A stretch of DNA of 64,000 nucleotides from an uncultured Collinsella sp. (GCA_958421275.1 CATZLI010000009.1:1-64000), one strand, 5' to 3'; shown: positions 34,809-43,196, numbered from the stretch's first letter. The notes: a model not told the origin generated them from the letters alone. Numbers and translations: made by a program.

Positions 34809-36239
34809 TTAGGACAGGTCCTCACCATTCGTTTCAATGACATGCTTGTACCAGTCGAAGCTCTTCTTCTTGGAGCGCTTGAGGGTGCCGTTGCCTGCAT
34901 CGTCGCGATCGACGTAGATAAAGCCGTAGCGCTTGGACATCTCGCCCGTGCCGGCAGACACCAGGTCGATCGGGCCCCAGGTGGTGTAGCCCAGCAGGTC
35001 AACGCCGTCCTCGGTCACAGCATCACGCATCGCGGCAATATGCTGGCGCAGGTAGTCGATACGGTAGTCGTCGTTGATGGAACCATCTTCCTCAACAACA
35101 TCCTTGGCGCCCAGACCGTTCTCGACCACAAACAGCGGCTTCTGATAGCGGTCATACAGGTCGTTGAGCGTAATACGGAAGCCCAGCGGATCGATGGCCC
35201 AGCCCCACTGGCTCTCCTGCAGGTAGGGGTTCTTGGCGCCGGCGAAGGCGTTGCCCTGGGTGCGCTCGACATCGGGGTTATCGGCACCGGCGGAGCAACG
35301 GGTGCTGTAATAGCTAAAGCCGATGAAGTCGACGGTGTTGGCGGCCAGGATCTCGCGGTCCTCGTCCGTCATGCCCACATCGATGCCCAGACGCTCGAGC
35401 TTCTTGACGGCATATGCCGGGTAGTAGCCGCGGCTCTGGACGTCGACGAAGAAGTAATTGTCCTGGTTGTCGAGCTGCGCCTGGCGCACGTCGCCCGGAC
35501 GGCAGCTGTAGGGGTAGTAGCTACCTGCGGCGAGCATGCAGCCGATCTTGACCTCGGGGTCGATCTCGTGGGCAATCTTGGTTGCCCAAGCGCTGGCGAC
35601 GAGCTCGTTGTGGGCGGCCAGGTACTCGACGGCCTCCTTGTTCTCGCCCTCCTCAAAGACCAGACCGGCACCCATAAACGGCAGGTGCAAGATCATATTG
35701 ATCTCGTTGAAAGTGAGCCAGTACTTCACCAGGCCCTTGTAGCGGGTGAAGATCGTGGTCGCGAGGTTCTTGTAGAAGTCGATGAGCTTGCGGTTGCGCC
35801 AGCCGCCGTACTCCTTGATGAGGTGAATCGGGCAGTCGAAGTGCGTGATGGTCACGAGCGGCTCGATGCCGTGCGCCTGACACTCGCGGAACACGTCCTC
35901 GTAGAAGGCCAGGCCGGCCTCGTTGGGCTCGGTCTCGTCGCCGTTGGGGAAGATGCGGGTCCACGCCAGGCTCATGCGGAAGGTCTTAAAGCCCATCTCG
36001 GCAAAGAGGGCGATGTCCTCCTTGTAATGGTGATAGAAATCGATGCCGGTCTGCGCGGGATAGTAATAGCCGTCCTCAAAGTCGAGCATCTTGCGCTGGC
36101 CGGAGACCACCGCGTAGCGCTCGGGGCCGTGCGGAGCCACGTCCACGTTGGCCAGGCCGCGGCCATCCACGTTGTAGGCGCCCTCGCACTGGTTGGCAGC
36201 CGTCGCGCCGCCCCACAGGAAGTCATTACGGAAAGCCAT
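34809..36239 (-). CDS. Glycoside hydrolase family 1, 6-phospho-beta-glucosidase
   Basis: Cleaves beta-glucosides phosphorylated during PTS uptake. The acid/base Glu is in LTFNEINM and the nucleophile in LFVVENGLG. The C-terminal signature GPIDLVSAGTGEMSKRYGF holds the Ser, Lys and Tyr that mark phosphate-binding GH1 enzymes. 476 aa from the ATG at 36239, which has AAAGGA seven bases upstream; the upstream extension is non-homologous. Unlike the second GH1 (44456-45874), it has no PTS neighbour and is a single-gene unit flanked by repeats. Confidence 0.94.
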   Translation of the reverse strand: MAFRNDFLWGGATAANQCEGAYNVDGRGLANVDVAPHGPERYAVVSGQRKMLDFEDGYYYPAQTGIDFYHHYKEDIALFAEMGFKTFRMSLAWTRIFPNGDETEPNEAGLAFYEDVFRECQAHGIEPLVTITHFDCPIHLIKEYGGWRNRKLIDFYKNLATTIFTRYKGLVKYWLTFNEINMILHLPFMGAGLVFEEGENKEAVEYLAAHNELVASAWATKIAHEIDPEVKIGCMLAAGSYYPYSCRPGDVRQAQLDNQDNYFFVDVQSRGYYPAYAVKKLERLGIDVGMTDEDREILAANTVDFIGFSYYSTRCSAGADNPDVERTQGNAFAGAKNPYLQESQWGWAIDPLGFRITLNDLYDRYQKPLFVVENGLGAKDVVEEDGSINDDYRIDYLRQHIAAMRDAVTEDGVDLLGYTTWGPIDLVSAGTGEMSKRYGFIYVDRDDAGNGTLKRSKKKSFDWYKHVIETNGEDLS

Positions 36240-36319
36240 GTATCGATCCTTTCGCACGCTGTTGTCATAGGCCCAGTATCCCTGCAAACAACGCGTCGCT
36301 CAACGGCAACGGCGCAGGC

Positions 36320-36379
36320 CGATACTTCTTTTCGCGCGCAGGCGCCCGGCAGCCACCCCGCCTGACACTTTTTGATACC
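36320..36379. repeat. 60-base dispersed repeat, GATACTTCTTTTCGC family, copy 2
   Basis: CGATACTTCTTTTCGC at the left end and CCTGACACTTTTTGATACC at the right, as in 18406-18465. It is upstream of the GH1 gene. Confidence 0.75.
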
Positions 36380-36394
36380 CGCCTGCCCAAGCCG

Positions 36395-36420
36395 CCACAA
36401 AGGGGACAGACACCTTTGTG
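36395..36420. repeat. CCACAAAGG palindromic repeat, inverted copy
   Basis: CCACAAAGG-GGACAGACA-CCTTTGTG is the reverse complement, with small changes, of the hairpin in the mgtA leader (21316-21342). Confidence 0.75.
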
Positions 36421-36438
36421 ATGGTTTGGGCCCGTTTG

Positions 36439-36493
36439 TCTCGATCTGTAACAGCTAGGCCGCCAAAATCGGGCCTGGTGTTACAGATCGAGA
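36439..36493. repeat. TCTCGATCTGTAACA hairpin, first of a tandem pair
   Basis: 15-bp perfect arms (36439-36453 and 36479-36493) extended inward by TAGGCC/GGCCT and followed by ATTTTT. It resembles a terminator on the plus strand although no plus-strand gene ends nearby. Confidence 0.8.
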
Positions 36494-36519
36494 TTTTTCG
36501 GGCGGCCCTTTACGGTATG

Positions 36520-36574
36520 TCTCGATCCGTAACAGGTAGAGACGATTTAGCCCGCTAGATGTTACAGATCGAGA
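36520..36574. repeat. TCTCGATCCGTAACA hairpin, second of a tandem pair
   Basis: Same 15-bp arms as 36439-36493 with one base changed on the left (T to C, giving a mismatch), but a completely different loop. It ends ten bases before the stop of the DUF4867 gene. Confidence 0.8.
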
Positions 36575-36583
36575 CAGAAGATT

Positions 36584-37228
36584 CTAGTCCACGGTGATGT
36601 CGAGGTTCTTGCCAATGAGACCTACGTAGCCACCCTCGGCAGCTTTGGGGCTGTCAGCATGGCAGAGGACCCACTTGTCGGCCTTCCAGTAGCAGTAGCT
36701 GTCACCGGCCGCGGGCATGTCGGCCGCAGCCTCGGGGCGCGGTCCATTGGTGCCGGCGGGCAGCGCCACCATCACCTGGAAGCCGCCGTCGTCGACCATG
36801 CAGGGCGTGTAGTGGAGCGTGGTGTTGAAGACTTCGACGACCGTACCCGCCGGCACGCGGAACGCCTTGACGCACGCGGTATCGAGCTTGCCGCCCTCGA
36901 TCTCCCAACGATGTGCCACGAGCAGGATAAAGTCGCGTGCACCAAGGTTGAACTCGCTGGCGCGGTGATACTCCAGGCAGTTGAGTCGTGTATTGTGGCC
37001 GTTGCACCAGCCCAACTGGAAGGGACGACCGCCAAACATGAGAAAGCCGAGCGTGTCGGCACCCTCAACCTGCTCGAGCTCGGGCGCGGAGGCCACGTAC
37101 TTACTGCCCTCGGGGATGGGCGTAGCGGAGAGCGCCTCGAGCATGGACGACGCGAGCTCGGACGGGACGTCATCCCAAACGTTGCCATAGGATTTGAACT
37201 CGGGATCGTTGACAGAGTAGATATGCAT
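36584..37228 (-). CDS. DUF4867-family protein (214 aa)
   Basis: Cupin-like cytosolic protein. It matches the family pattern from the first residues (MHIYSVNDPEFKSYG) through FQLGWCNGHNTRLNCLEYHR and the beta-barrel segment FRVPAGTVVEVFNTTLHYTP to FQVMVALPAGTNGP. The His residues of NGHN and EYHR and a Glu in VVEV could bind a metal as in other cupins. DUF4867 genes usually occur in sugar-catabolic clusters, but the biochemical role is unknown. ATG at 37228 is chosen for AGGAG five bases upstream. It lies downstream of luxS on the same strand, separated by a terminator. Confidence 0.78.
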   Translation of the reverse strand: MHIYSVNDPEFKSYGNVWDDVPSELASSMLEALSATPIPEGSKYVASAPELEQVEGADTLGFLMFGGRPFQLGWCNGHNTRLNCLEYHRASEFNLGARDFILLVAHRWEIEGGKLDTACVKAFRVPAGTVVEVFNTTLHYTPCMVDDGGFQVMVALPAGTNGPRPEAAADMPAAGDSYCYWKADKWVLCHADSPKAAEGGYVGLIGKNLDITVD

Positions 37229-37305
37229 GTTCACTCCTGTTCGTAAATGTGACTATACAAACATTCTAGAACAATCTCGTTCTGATTTGAGCGCTCGGTA
37301 TGAAA

Positions 37306-37333
37306 AAGCGCCCCCGCAAGAGCGGGAACGCTT
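37306..37333 (-). terminator. Terminator after luxS
   Basis: AAGCG-CCCCCGC and GCGGG-AACGCTT form an interrupted stem; on the minus strand it is followed by TTTTT. It lies 30 bases past the luxS stop. Confidence 0.85.
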
Positions 37334-37362
37334 CAAGTACAAACGCTATTCCTGCGAGGGCC

Positions 37363-37851
37363 TTACGCCTGCTGATAGTGCAGGTGCTTCTCGTCGATAT
37401 CGGCCAGGTCGCGGTCGAGGTAGCGGCGCGCGAGCCAGTTTGCCATGGGGAGGTTCTGGTCCAGGTAGTTACCACACTCCTCGGGAGCGGCTCCGGGGAC
37501 ATCGCCCTCAAAGCCGGCGACAAACTCGAACAGTTCACGCACGAGCGGCAGGATCTCCTCGCTCGTCACCTCGCCAAACACGACCAGGTAAAAGCCCGTG
37601 CGGCAGCCCATGGGGCCAAAGTAGACAATGCGGCCCGACCACTCGGCATGGTTGCGAAGGAACGTCGCGCCCAGGTGCTCGATGGTGTGGCACTCGGCCG
37701 TGTTCATGACCGGCTCCTTGTTGGGCGTGGTCAGGCGCAGGTCAAAGGTGGTGACGGCGGCGCCGGTCGCCGGATCGCGGTCGATGCGGCTCACATACAC
37801 GCCGGGCTCGAGCAGCAGATGGTCAACGGAAAAACTCGCGATGCGCTCCAT
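37363..37851 (-). CDS. luxS: S-ribosylhomocysteine lyase LuxS
   Basis: Splits S-ribosylhomocysteine into homocysteine and 4,5-dihydroxypentanedione, the precursor of autoinducer-2, as part of the activated-methyl cycle. The metal site HxxEH is H55-T-I-E-H59; the conserved cysteine of GPMGCRTGFY (C83) and the second Cys region ECGNYLDQNLPMA are present. 162 aa, full length. Single-gene unit with its own terminator. Its usual partner pfs (MTA/SAH nucleosidase) is not in the window. Confidence 0.97.
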   Translation of the reverse strand: MERIASFSVDHLLLEPGVYVSRIDRDPATGAAVTTFDLRLTTPNKEPVMNTAECHTIEHLGATFLRNHAEWSGRIVYFGPMGCRTGFYLVVFGEVTSEEILPLVRELFEFVAGFEGDVPGAAPEECGNYLDQNLPMANWLARRYLDRDLADIDEKHLHYQQA

Positions 37852-37876
37852 GGCAGATCCTCTCGGTAGTCAATTT

Positions 37877-37990
37877 GGGACGGGGCTCTTTTAGCTGGTT
37901 CGAATGGTCGCACCAATCATACCAGTCAAAAAAGCCCGTCCCAGATGAGCTGCCCGAGACAGGGATCAATGAGTTTTTAATCCCCGTCCC
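37877..37990. repeat. GGGACGGGGCT palindromic repeats between the kinase gene and luxS
   Basis: GGGACGGGGCTCTTTT (37877-37892) pairs with AAAAAAGCCCGTCCC (37928-37942), followed by a smaller unit GGGAT...ATCCCCGTCCC (37962-37990). The right unit ends next to the stop codon of the kinase gene. Probably repeats that also serve as a transcription end for the sugar operon. Confidence 0.7.
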
Positions 37991-38002
37991 AGAAAAATCA
38001 TT

Positions 38003-39493
38003 CTAGGCTGTGTAGGCAATCGTTGATTTCACGGCGTGGCGCCAGCCGGCGATCTTTTTGGCGCGCTCGTCGGCGGGCATCACGGGCTCCACGATGCCGC
38101 GGGCGCCGTAGACGTCGACGACATCGCGCGTGTACATGTCCAGCGCAATACCGCAGGCCCAGGCCGCACCCAGACCGCTCATCTCGTCGTTGCTCGCGAT
38201 GCGGATGGGCGAGCCAACCAAGTCGCTCTCAAACTGCATCAGGTACGCGTCGCGCGTGGGACCGCCATCAACACGAAGCTCGGACAGCGCCGCGCCCGAA
38301 TCCTCGACCATCGCATCGATCACGTCAAAGATCTGATAGGCAATCGACTCGTCGGCGGCCTTCACGAACTCCGCGCGACCCGTGGTGCGCGTCATGCCAA
38401 AGACGCAGCCCTCGGCGTCACTCGCCCAATGCGGCGCGCCCAAACCGGTAAACGCCGGCACAAAGTAGACGCGGCTCGCCGGATTGGCGGCGTAGCACAG
38501 GTCGGTAACTTCCTCGGGGTTGTTGATGAGCTCAAGATCGTCGCGCAGCCACGTCTTGACGGCGCCGGCGTAGCTCACGTTGCCCTCGAGTACATACTCG
38601 GTCACGCCGTCCATACGCCATGCGAGCGAGCTCGAAAGCCCGTGCGAGCTGGCAACGAACTCGTCGCCGACGTTCATCATGACCGAGCTGCCGGTGCCAT
38701 AGGTCGCCTTGGCCATACCGCGGCTGTGGCAGCCCTGCGCGAACAAGGCCGCGTGGCTGTCGCCCAGCACGCCGTGAATGGGCACGGGTGCCGGCAAAAA
38801 GCCGCCCAGGTCCGTCATGCCGAACAGGCCATCGGAATCGGTCACCTGCGGCAGGCAGGCCACATCGACGCCAAAGACCTCGCACACCGGCTCGCTCCAG
38901 CAGCCACGGCGCAGGTCAAAGAGCTGCGTGCGGCTGGCGTTGGACCAGTCGCAGCGGAACTCCGCGCCGCCCGTGAGCGTCCAGACCACCCAGGCATCGA
39001 TGGTGCCCAGGCACAGCTCGCCTGCCGCCGCAGCCTCGGCTGCCGAGGGAACGTTCGCGAGGATCCAGGCCATCTTGCCCGCCGGGTAGTAGGGCGAGAG
39101 CACCAGACCCGTCGTGTCACGCACCAGCTCGGCCACGCCCTCGTGCGCGGCCAGCTTGTCGCACAGCCCGCGGGCGCGGGCGCACTGCCACACCACGGCG
39201 TCACACAGCGGCTCGCCCGTCGTGCGGTTCCAGGCAACGGTGGTCTCGCGCTGGTTGGAGATGCCGATGCCGGCGATGTCGACCGGGTCAACCCCGGTCT
39301 CCTCCACCACGGCACGTGCCACGGCCAGCACATTGACGGCAATCTCGGCCGGATCATGGCTCACCCAGCCGGCCTCGTTGACAATCTGGCGATGCGAGCG
39401 ATCGGCACGATGAATCAAATGGCCGTCTTCGTCCACCAGCAGCGCCTTGGTGCCCTGCGTGGATTGATCGATTCCGATGATGTATTTGCTCAT
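38003..39493 (-). CDS. FGGY-family carbohydrate kinase, glycerol-kinase-like
   Basis: ATP-dependent sugar kinase, 496 aa. It has the overall frame of glycerol kinase: GIDQSTQGTKALLVD, ISNQRETTVAW, AVVWQCAR, SPYYPAGKMAWIL, DWSNASRTQLFD and VPAFTGLGAPHW. Two positions that contact glycerol in E. coli GlpK differ: Gln of GDQQAAL is Ser (GDSHAAL), and the Phe of YGTGCF is Ser (YGTGSS). It is the last gene after isomerase and two transketolase subunits, so a ketose is as likely a substrate as glycerol. ATG at 39493 follows GGGAGAG. If called glpK it would be the only glycerol gene here. Confidence 0.85.
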   Translation of the reverse strand: MSKYIIGIDQSTQGTKALLVDEDGHLIHRADRSHRQIVNEAGWVSHDPAEIAVNVLAVARAVVEETGVDPVDIAGIGISNQRETTVAWNRTTGEPLCDAVVWQCARARGLCDKLAAHEGVAELVRDTTGLVLSPYYPAGKMAWILANVPSAAEAAAAGELCLGTIDAWVVWTLTGGAEFRCDWSNASRTQLFDLRRGCWSEPVCEVFGVDVACLPQVTDSDGLFGMTDLGGFLPAPVPIHGVLGDSHAALFAQGCHSRGMAKATYGTGSSVMMNVGDEFVASSHGLSSSLAWRMDGVTEYVLEGNVSYAGAVKTWLRDDLELINNPEEVTDLCYAANPASRVYFVPAFTGLGAPHWASDAEGCVFGMTRTTGRAEFVKAADESIAYQIFDVIDAMVEDSGAALSELRVDGGPTRDAYLMQFESDLVGSPIRIASNDEMSGLGAAWACGIALDMYTRDVVDVYGARGIVEPVMPADERAKKIAGWRHAVKSTIAYTA

Positions 39494-39555
39494 GTACTCT
39501 CCCATTCCTTCCGTCAAATCGAAGACGACCTGACGGACAAGGAGCGAGCGGCCGT

Positions 39556-39640
39556 CAAGTGCCGCAGATTGCCGTGAAAGAGGAGCGCCGCGTACTCTGT
39601 GTACGCAAGCGACGGTTTGAACGGCAAGGTGCGGTGCTTG
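39556..39640 (+). ncRNA. Candidate structured element in the transketolase operon, copy A
   Basis: Nested helices: outer CAAGTGCCGCA (39556-39566) with TGCGGTGCTTG (39630-39640), inner TTGCCGT (39569-39575) with ACGGCAA (39621-39627), apical GCGTAC / GTACGC. The single-stranded segments GAAAGAGGAGCGCC and AAGCGACGGTTTGAA are shared with copy B (41479-41566), while the helices differ in a pairing-preserving way. It sits between tktC and the kinase gene. Could be RNA or a mobile ssDNA hairpin. Confidence 0.6.
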
Positions 39641-39664
39641 GCGGCCGCGCAGCGTCTGTTTCTA

Positions 39665-40603
39665 CTAGTTGCCGAGGAACTCGGCAACGGTCTTGGCGAT
39701 TCCGGCACCCGTCAGACCGTAGTGCGCAAAGACCTCGGGGCTCGTGCCGGTGATGACCGGCGCGTCGGGCAGGGAGAGGCACTTGACCGGACGCGGGCAA
39801 TGCTCGCCCACCACCTGCGCGACCATAGAGCCCAGGCCGCCGAAGGGGCTGTGCTCCTCGACGGTCACGACGGCGCGCGTGGCGCCGGCGGCCTCAATTA
39901 CAGCCTCGGCGTCGAGCGGCTTGACGCAATACATGTCGAGCACCGTTGCCGAGATGCCCTGCTCGGCCAGCAGGTCGGCGGCGTCCACGGCATGGCGGAC
40001 CATCTCGCCGGTAGCGACGAGCGTCACATCGGTGCCGCGGCGCACCCAGGTGGCGCGATCCATCTGGAACGGGCACTCATCCTCGGTGTACACGTCCTCG
40101 ACCGGGTTGCGGCCCACGCGGATGTAGGCCGGCTTGTTGTCGGCGACCAGGGCCCGTACGAGCTTGGCGGTCTGGAAGCGGTCGCTCGGCAGGTACACGC
40201 GCATGTTGGGAAGCGCGCTCATGGCGGCGATATCCTGCGCGGAGTGATGGCTCATGCCCAAGGCGCCATAGGACACGCCGCCAGAGATGCCGATGAGCTT
40301 GACATTGGTGTTGGAGTACGAGACGTCGACCTTGCACTGCTCATACGAGCGCGTGGTCACAAAGGACGCCGGCGAGGCGGCCCAGGCCTTCTTGCCGCAC
40401 GAAGCCATGCCGGCGGCGATGCTCACCAGGTCCTGCTCGGCGATGCCGACCTCGACGGACTGCTGGGGATACTGATCAAAGAACGGCGTGAGCGATGCGG
40501 AGCCGCGGGAGTCGGAGCACAGGACGACGATATCCTTATCGGTCTTCGCGGCCTCGAGCAGCGTGTCGCAGATAACCTTGCGATTGGCGATCTTGTTAGC
40601 CAT
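39665..40603 (-). CDS. Transketolase, C-terminal subunit
   Basis: 312 aa covering the pyrimidine-binding and C-terminal domains of a split transketolase. The catalytic Glu is in EVGIAEQDLVSIAAG; RSYEQCKVDVSYSNTNVKLIG and the C-terminal VEEHSPFGGLGSMVAQVV are typical. ATG at 40603 overlaps the end of the N-terminal subunit gene by eight bases and has AAGGAGG upstream, so the two subunits are made together. Split transketolases also occur in dedicated pathways such as apulose-4-phosphate (AptAB) and sulfofructose (SqwGH) cleavage, so the substrate should not be assumed to be xylulose 5-phosphate. Confidence 0.93.
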   Translation of the reverse strand: MANKIANRKVICDTLLEAAKTDKDIVVLCSDSRGSASLTPFFDQYPQQSVEVGIAEQDLVSIAAGMASCGKKAWAASPASFVTTRSYEQCKVDVSYSNTNVKLIGISGGVSYGALGMSHHSAQDIAAMSALPNMRVYLPSDRFQTAKLVRALVADNKPAYIRVGRNPVEDVYTEDECPFQMDRATWVRRGTDVTLVATGEMVRHAVDAADLLAEQGISATVLDMYCVKPLDAEAVIEAAGATRAVVTVEEHSPFGGLGSMVAQVVGEHCPRPVKCLSLPDAPVITGTSPEVFAHYGLTGAGIAKTVAEFLGN

Positions 40604-41432
40604 TGATGGCCTCCTTATGGGCAGCGAAATCGGCGATGATCTGGGCATATTCCTCATCGTTGGGCAGGTGATGGTGCCAGGCGGCCTTGTCCTCCATAAC
40701 GGGCGAGCCATAGCCCTTCACCGTGTTGAGGATGATGACCGTGGGCTTGCCGCAGGTCTCGGCCGCAAGCGTCAGCGCGGCGTCGATGGCCCGGACGTCG
40801 TTACCCGGAATGGAGAGCACGTTCCAACCGAAGGCGGCCCAGCGCTCCTCCTGCGAGTCCTGTTTCATAACGTCCTCGGTGCTGCCGCTGATCTGCAGGC
40901 GGTTGCGGTCCACGAGCGCGCACAGGTTATCGAGCTGGTAGTTGCCGCCGCTCATGGCGCCCTCCCAGACCGAGCCCTCGGCAAGCTCGCCGTCGCCCAT
41001 GATGGTGTAGACGCGGTAGTCGCGGCCGTCCATCTTGCCGGCGAGCGCCATACCCACGGCCACGGGCAGGCCGTGACCCAGCGAGCCCGAGTTCATCTCG
41101 ATGCCCTTGAGCTTGTTGTTGGGGTGGCCGATGTAGGGGCTGCCGAACTTGGAGAAGCGGGCCTTGACGTCATCGAGGTCAAGATAGCCCTCGTGGCAGA
41201 GCACCGCGTAGTAGGCCTCCATAGCATGGCCCTTGGAGAGCACGAAGCGGTCGCGATTGGGATCGTCGACGGTCTCGGGCGAAATGTTGAGGTGGTTGGC
41301 GTAGAGGGTCATGAGGGCGTCGATCACCGACATGTCGCCGCCGATGTGGCCGCCGGCGCCAGCCATGATGATATCGACGCAATCGCGGCGAAGGTCCCAA
41401 CGCAGGGACTCAAGCTCTTCGATAGTTGCCAC
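40596..41432 (-). CDS. Transketolase, N-terminal (thiamine-diphosphate-binding) subunit
   Basis: 278 aa with the TPP/Mg2+ motif MGDGELAEGSVWEGA...NLCALVDRNR and the substrate histidines in GGHIGGDMS and LSKGHAMEAYYAVL, GSLGHGLPVAVGMA. It pairs with the overlapping C-terminal subunit gene to make a whole enzyme. ATG at 41432 follows a GAAAGGAG site. It lies between the isomerase and kinase genes on the same strand, with a structured repeat (copy B) just upstream. Confidence 0.94.
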   Translation of the reverse strand: MATIEELESLRWDLRRDCVDIIMAGAGGHIGGDMSVIDALMTLYANHLNISPETVDDPNRDRFVLSKGHAMEAYYAVLCHEGYLDLDDVKARFSKFGSPYIGHPNNKLKGIEMNSGSLGHGLPVAVGMALAGKMDGRDYRVYTIMGDGELAEGSVWEGAMSGGNYQLDNLCALVDRNRLQISGSTEDVMKQDSQEERWAAFGWNVLSIPGNDVRAIDAALTLAAETCGKPTVIILNTVKGYGSPVMEDKAAWHHHLPNDEEYAQIIADFAAHKEAING

Positions 41433-41478
41433 GAAAAACTCCTTTCAGGGAATTTCCAAAGTCAAAGCCGCCGCGTTT

Positions 41479-41566
41479 CCACAGTGCCCAAGATTGCGGT
41501 GAAAGAGGAGCGCCGCGTACTTTGGTACGCAAGCGACGGCTTGAACCGCAAGGTTGGGTGCTGTGG
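41479..41566 (+). ncRNA. Candidate structured element in the transketolase operon, copy B
   Basis: Outer CCACAGTGCCCAA (41479-41491) with TTGGGTGCTGTGG (41554-41566), inner TTGCGGT (41494-41500) with ACCGCAA (41545-41551), apical GCGTAC / GTACGC. In both copies the outer helix contains two adjacent G-T pairs at the same place (GTGCC with GGTGC), which are wobbles only if the plus strand is the folding strand. Lies between the isomerase and tktN genes. Confidence 0.6.
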
Positions 41567-41603
41567 TAGCGCGCCGGCTCGTTGCTACAAAGTAGGCACG
41601 ACC

Positions 41604-43004
41604 CTACTCGCCGCGCAGGTAAGCTTTAACGCCCTGCTCAATCGGGTCGTACAGGTCGGGTTGGATGCCGATGTACTTGCACGCCTCGTAGAGCACCGGC
41701 ACCACGTTGGCGTGAATAGCGACGCAGTGGTGGATGTAGGGACCCTCGACGATCTTGGCCTCGAGGCGCTTGAGGTTGTCGACCTCGACCCACAGGTAGG
41801 TGCCCATGCCGGCCGGGCCGTCGATGCCGCGGGCGTTGCCCAGTAGCAGCGAGTACTCGCCGTTGTCACCGTCAAAGCGGGCAAGGGTGAGGTCGCCGTG
41901 CTTGGCCTCGGCCGTCAGCGCGCCGGGGTGATCGAAAGCCAGCGGGTAGGTGAGCTTGGGCTTGACGGCCGCGCAGCTGCAGGGCCAGGGGCCGCAATGC
42001 TGCAGCAGCTCGCCGTTCTCGTTATCGGGATGGCGCACGGTCCAGTCGGCGAACATGCCGCGGTGACGGCCCAGGTCGGCGGCCTCGACCATCAGCGCGG
42101 TGATGGCGCCGTGGATATCGGTCTCGCATACGATAGGAATGCCCATCTCGTTGAGGATGGCGTTGGCGGCGCAGGGCATAATGCCCAGCTCGTCCTGCAG
42201 AGCGTTCCAGCACTGAATGGCACCGGCGTTGCAGCCATACTTCTCGACCAAGCGCTTCATGGCGATGGCAAGACCGGCGACCGCGGGGACCTTGTCCTCG
42301 GGGATGCAGATCTCAAAGCTGTCGTTGATGTGGGCAAGCATGGCGGCCATGGCCTGCTCGTCGGCCTGGGCGTCGCGCACAGCCTGGACAAGTTCGGTCA
42401 TGGGGATAGGCGAAAGCTGGATGTTGAACTTCTCGAGCAGCTCGCCCTCGTTGCACATGGTTGACCAGAAGTCGAATGGACGGGTGGCCATCTGCAGGAT
42501 GCGGGTGTGCTTGAAGGTCTTGACCACGTTGCAAACGGCCAAAAAGTCCCAAACGCCGCGCTCGAACTCGGGGTCGGTCAGGCGGCAGTTGGTCATGTAG
42601 GTGAAGGGAACCTGGAAGCGGCGCAGGACCTTGCCGGTGGCGAACAGGCCGCACTGGCTATCGCGCAGGCGTGTGCCGTCGGGCTCGGGGCGCTCGTCGC
42701 GCGGACCCCACAGCAGTACGGGTAGACCGAGCTCGCGGGCAAGGCGAGCGCAAACGTACTCGGTGCCAAAGTTGGCGTGGCACAGCATAATGCCATCGAC
42801 GCCCTCGGCGCGGAACTTCTTCACGATAGGCTCGATATGGCTGTCGTCGAACAGCAGGCCCTCGTCATTGATGTCGTCGATATCCACGATGTCGACGCCG
42901 ATCTCGCGCAGGCGATCAGCCGTCAGGCCGCGATACTTGATTGCGTCCGGCGCGCTAAAGATACTGCGGCGCGTGGGCACAAAGCCGAGCTTGATCTTGT
43001 CCAT
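41604..43004 (-). CDS. L-fucose/L-arabinose isomerase superfamily protein
   Basis: 466-aa aldose-ketose isomerase-like enzyme of the COG2407 type. It starts KIKLGFVPTRRSIFS; the active-site regions include GIMLCHANFGTEY, CETDIHGAITALM (Glu and Asp metal ligands expected) and the late HHCVAIHANVVPVL with His residues. Members convert free sugars (fucose, arabinose, others) to ketoses using Mn2+. It opens a run with transketolase subunits and an FGGY kinase, giving a possible route sugar to ketose to ketose phosphate to transketolase. There is no fucose aldolase, so simple L-fucose breakdown is unlikely. The true substrate is unknown. Confidence 0.82.
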   Translation of the reverse strand: MDKIKLGFVPTRRSIFSAPDAIKYRGLTADRLREIGVDIVDIDDINDEGLLFDDSHIEPIVKKFRAEGVDGIMLCHANFGTEYVCARLARELGLPVLLWGPRDERPEPDGTRLRDSQCGLFATGKVLRRFQVPFTYMTNCRLTDPEFERGVWDFLAVCNVVKTFKHTRILQMATRPFDFWSTMCNEGELLEKFNIQLSPIPMTELVQAVRDAQADEQAMAAMLAHINDSFEICIPEDKVPAVAGLAIAMKRLVEKYGCNAGAIQCWNALQDELGIMPCAANAILNEMGIPIVCETDIHGAITALMVEAADLGRHRGMFADWTVRHPDNENGELLQHCGPWPCSCAAVKPKLTYPLAFDHPGALTAEAKHGDLTLARFDGDNGEYSLLLGNARGIDGPAGMGTYLWVEVDNLKRLEAKIVEGPYIHHCVAIHANVVPVLYEACKYIGIQPDLYDPIEQGVKAYLRGE

Positions 43005-43030
43005 GTACGTCCTCCCCTAATCACATGTTC

Positions 43031-43091
43031 AGTAAACAGACGCATGTTTCGTTTTGTTCTGTTTACTAAATGTTTTACTCTACTGTTTAGA
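43031..43091 (-). promoter_or_regulatory. Operator region before the isomerase gene
   Basis: AGTAAACA (43031-43038) and TGTTTACT (43060-43067) form an inverted repeat. On the minus strand TCTAAACAGTAGAGTAAA (43074-43091) is nearly identical (17 of 18) to a motif before the lacI gene at 44355-44372. Shared sites upstream of both genes point to the local LacI-family regulator; binding is inferred. Confidence 0.6.
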
Positions 43092-43170
43092 AGTTTAACG
43101 CGAAATACCCGTAGACGGTAGAGAAATCAGCCTAAACGGTATGTAAACAAACTGAACATACAAGGGCATC

Positions 43171-43196
43171 AAAAAGAGGGCCCCGAAGGACCCTCT
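43171..43196 (-). terminator. Terminator after the LacI-family gene
   Basis: AGAGGG-TCCTTCGGGG-CCCTCT hairpin followed by TTTTT on the minus strand, between the lacI-type gene and the isomerase promoter. Confidence 0.85.
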
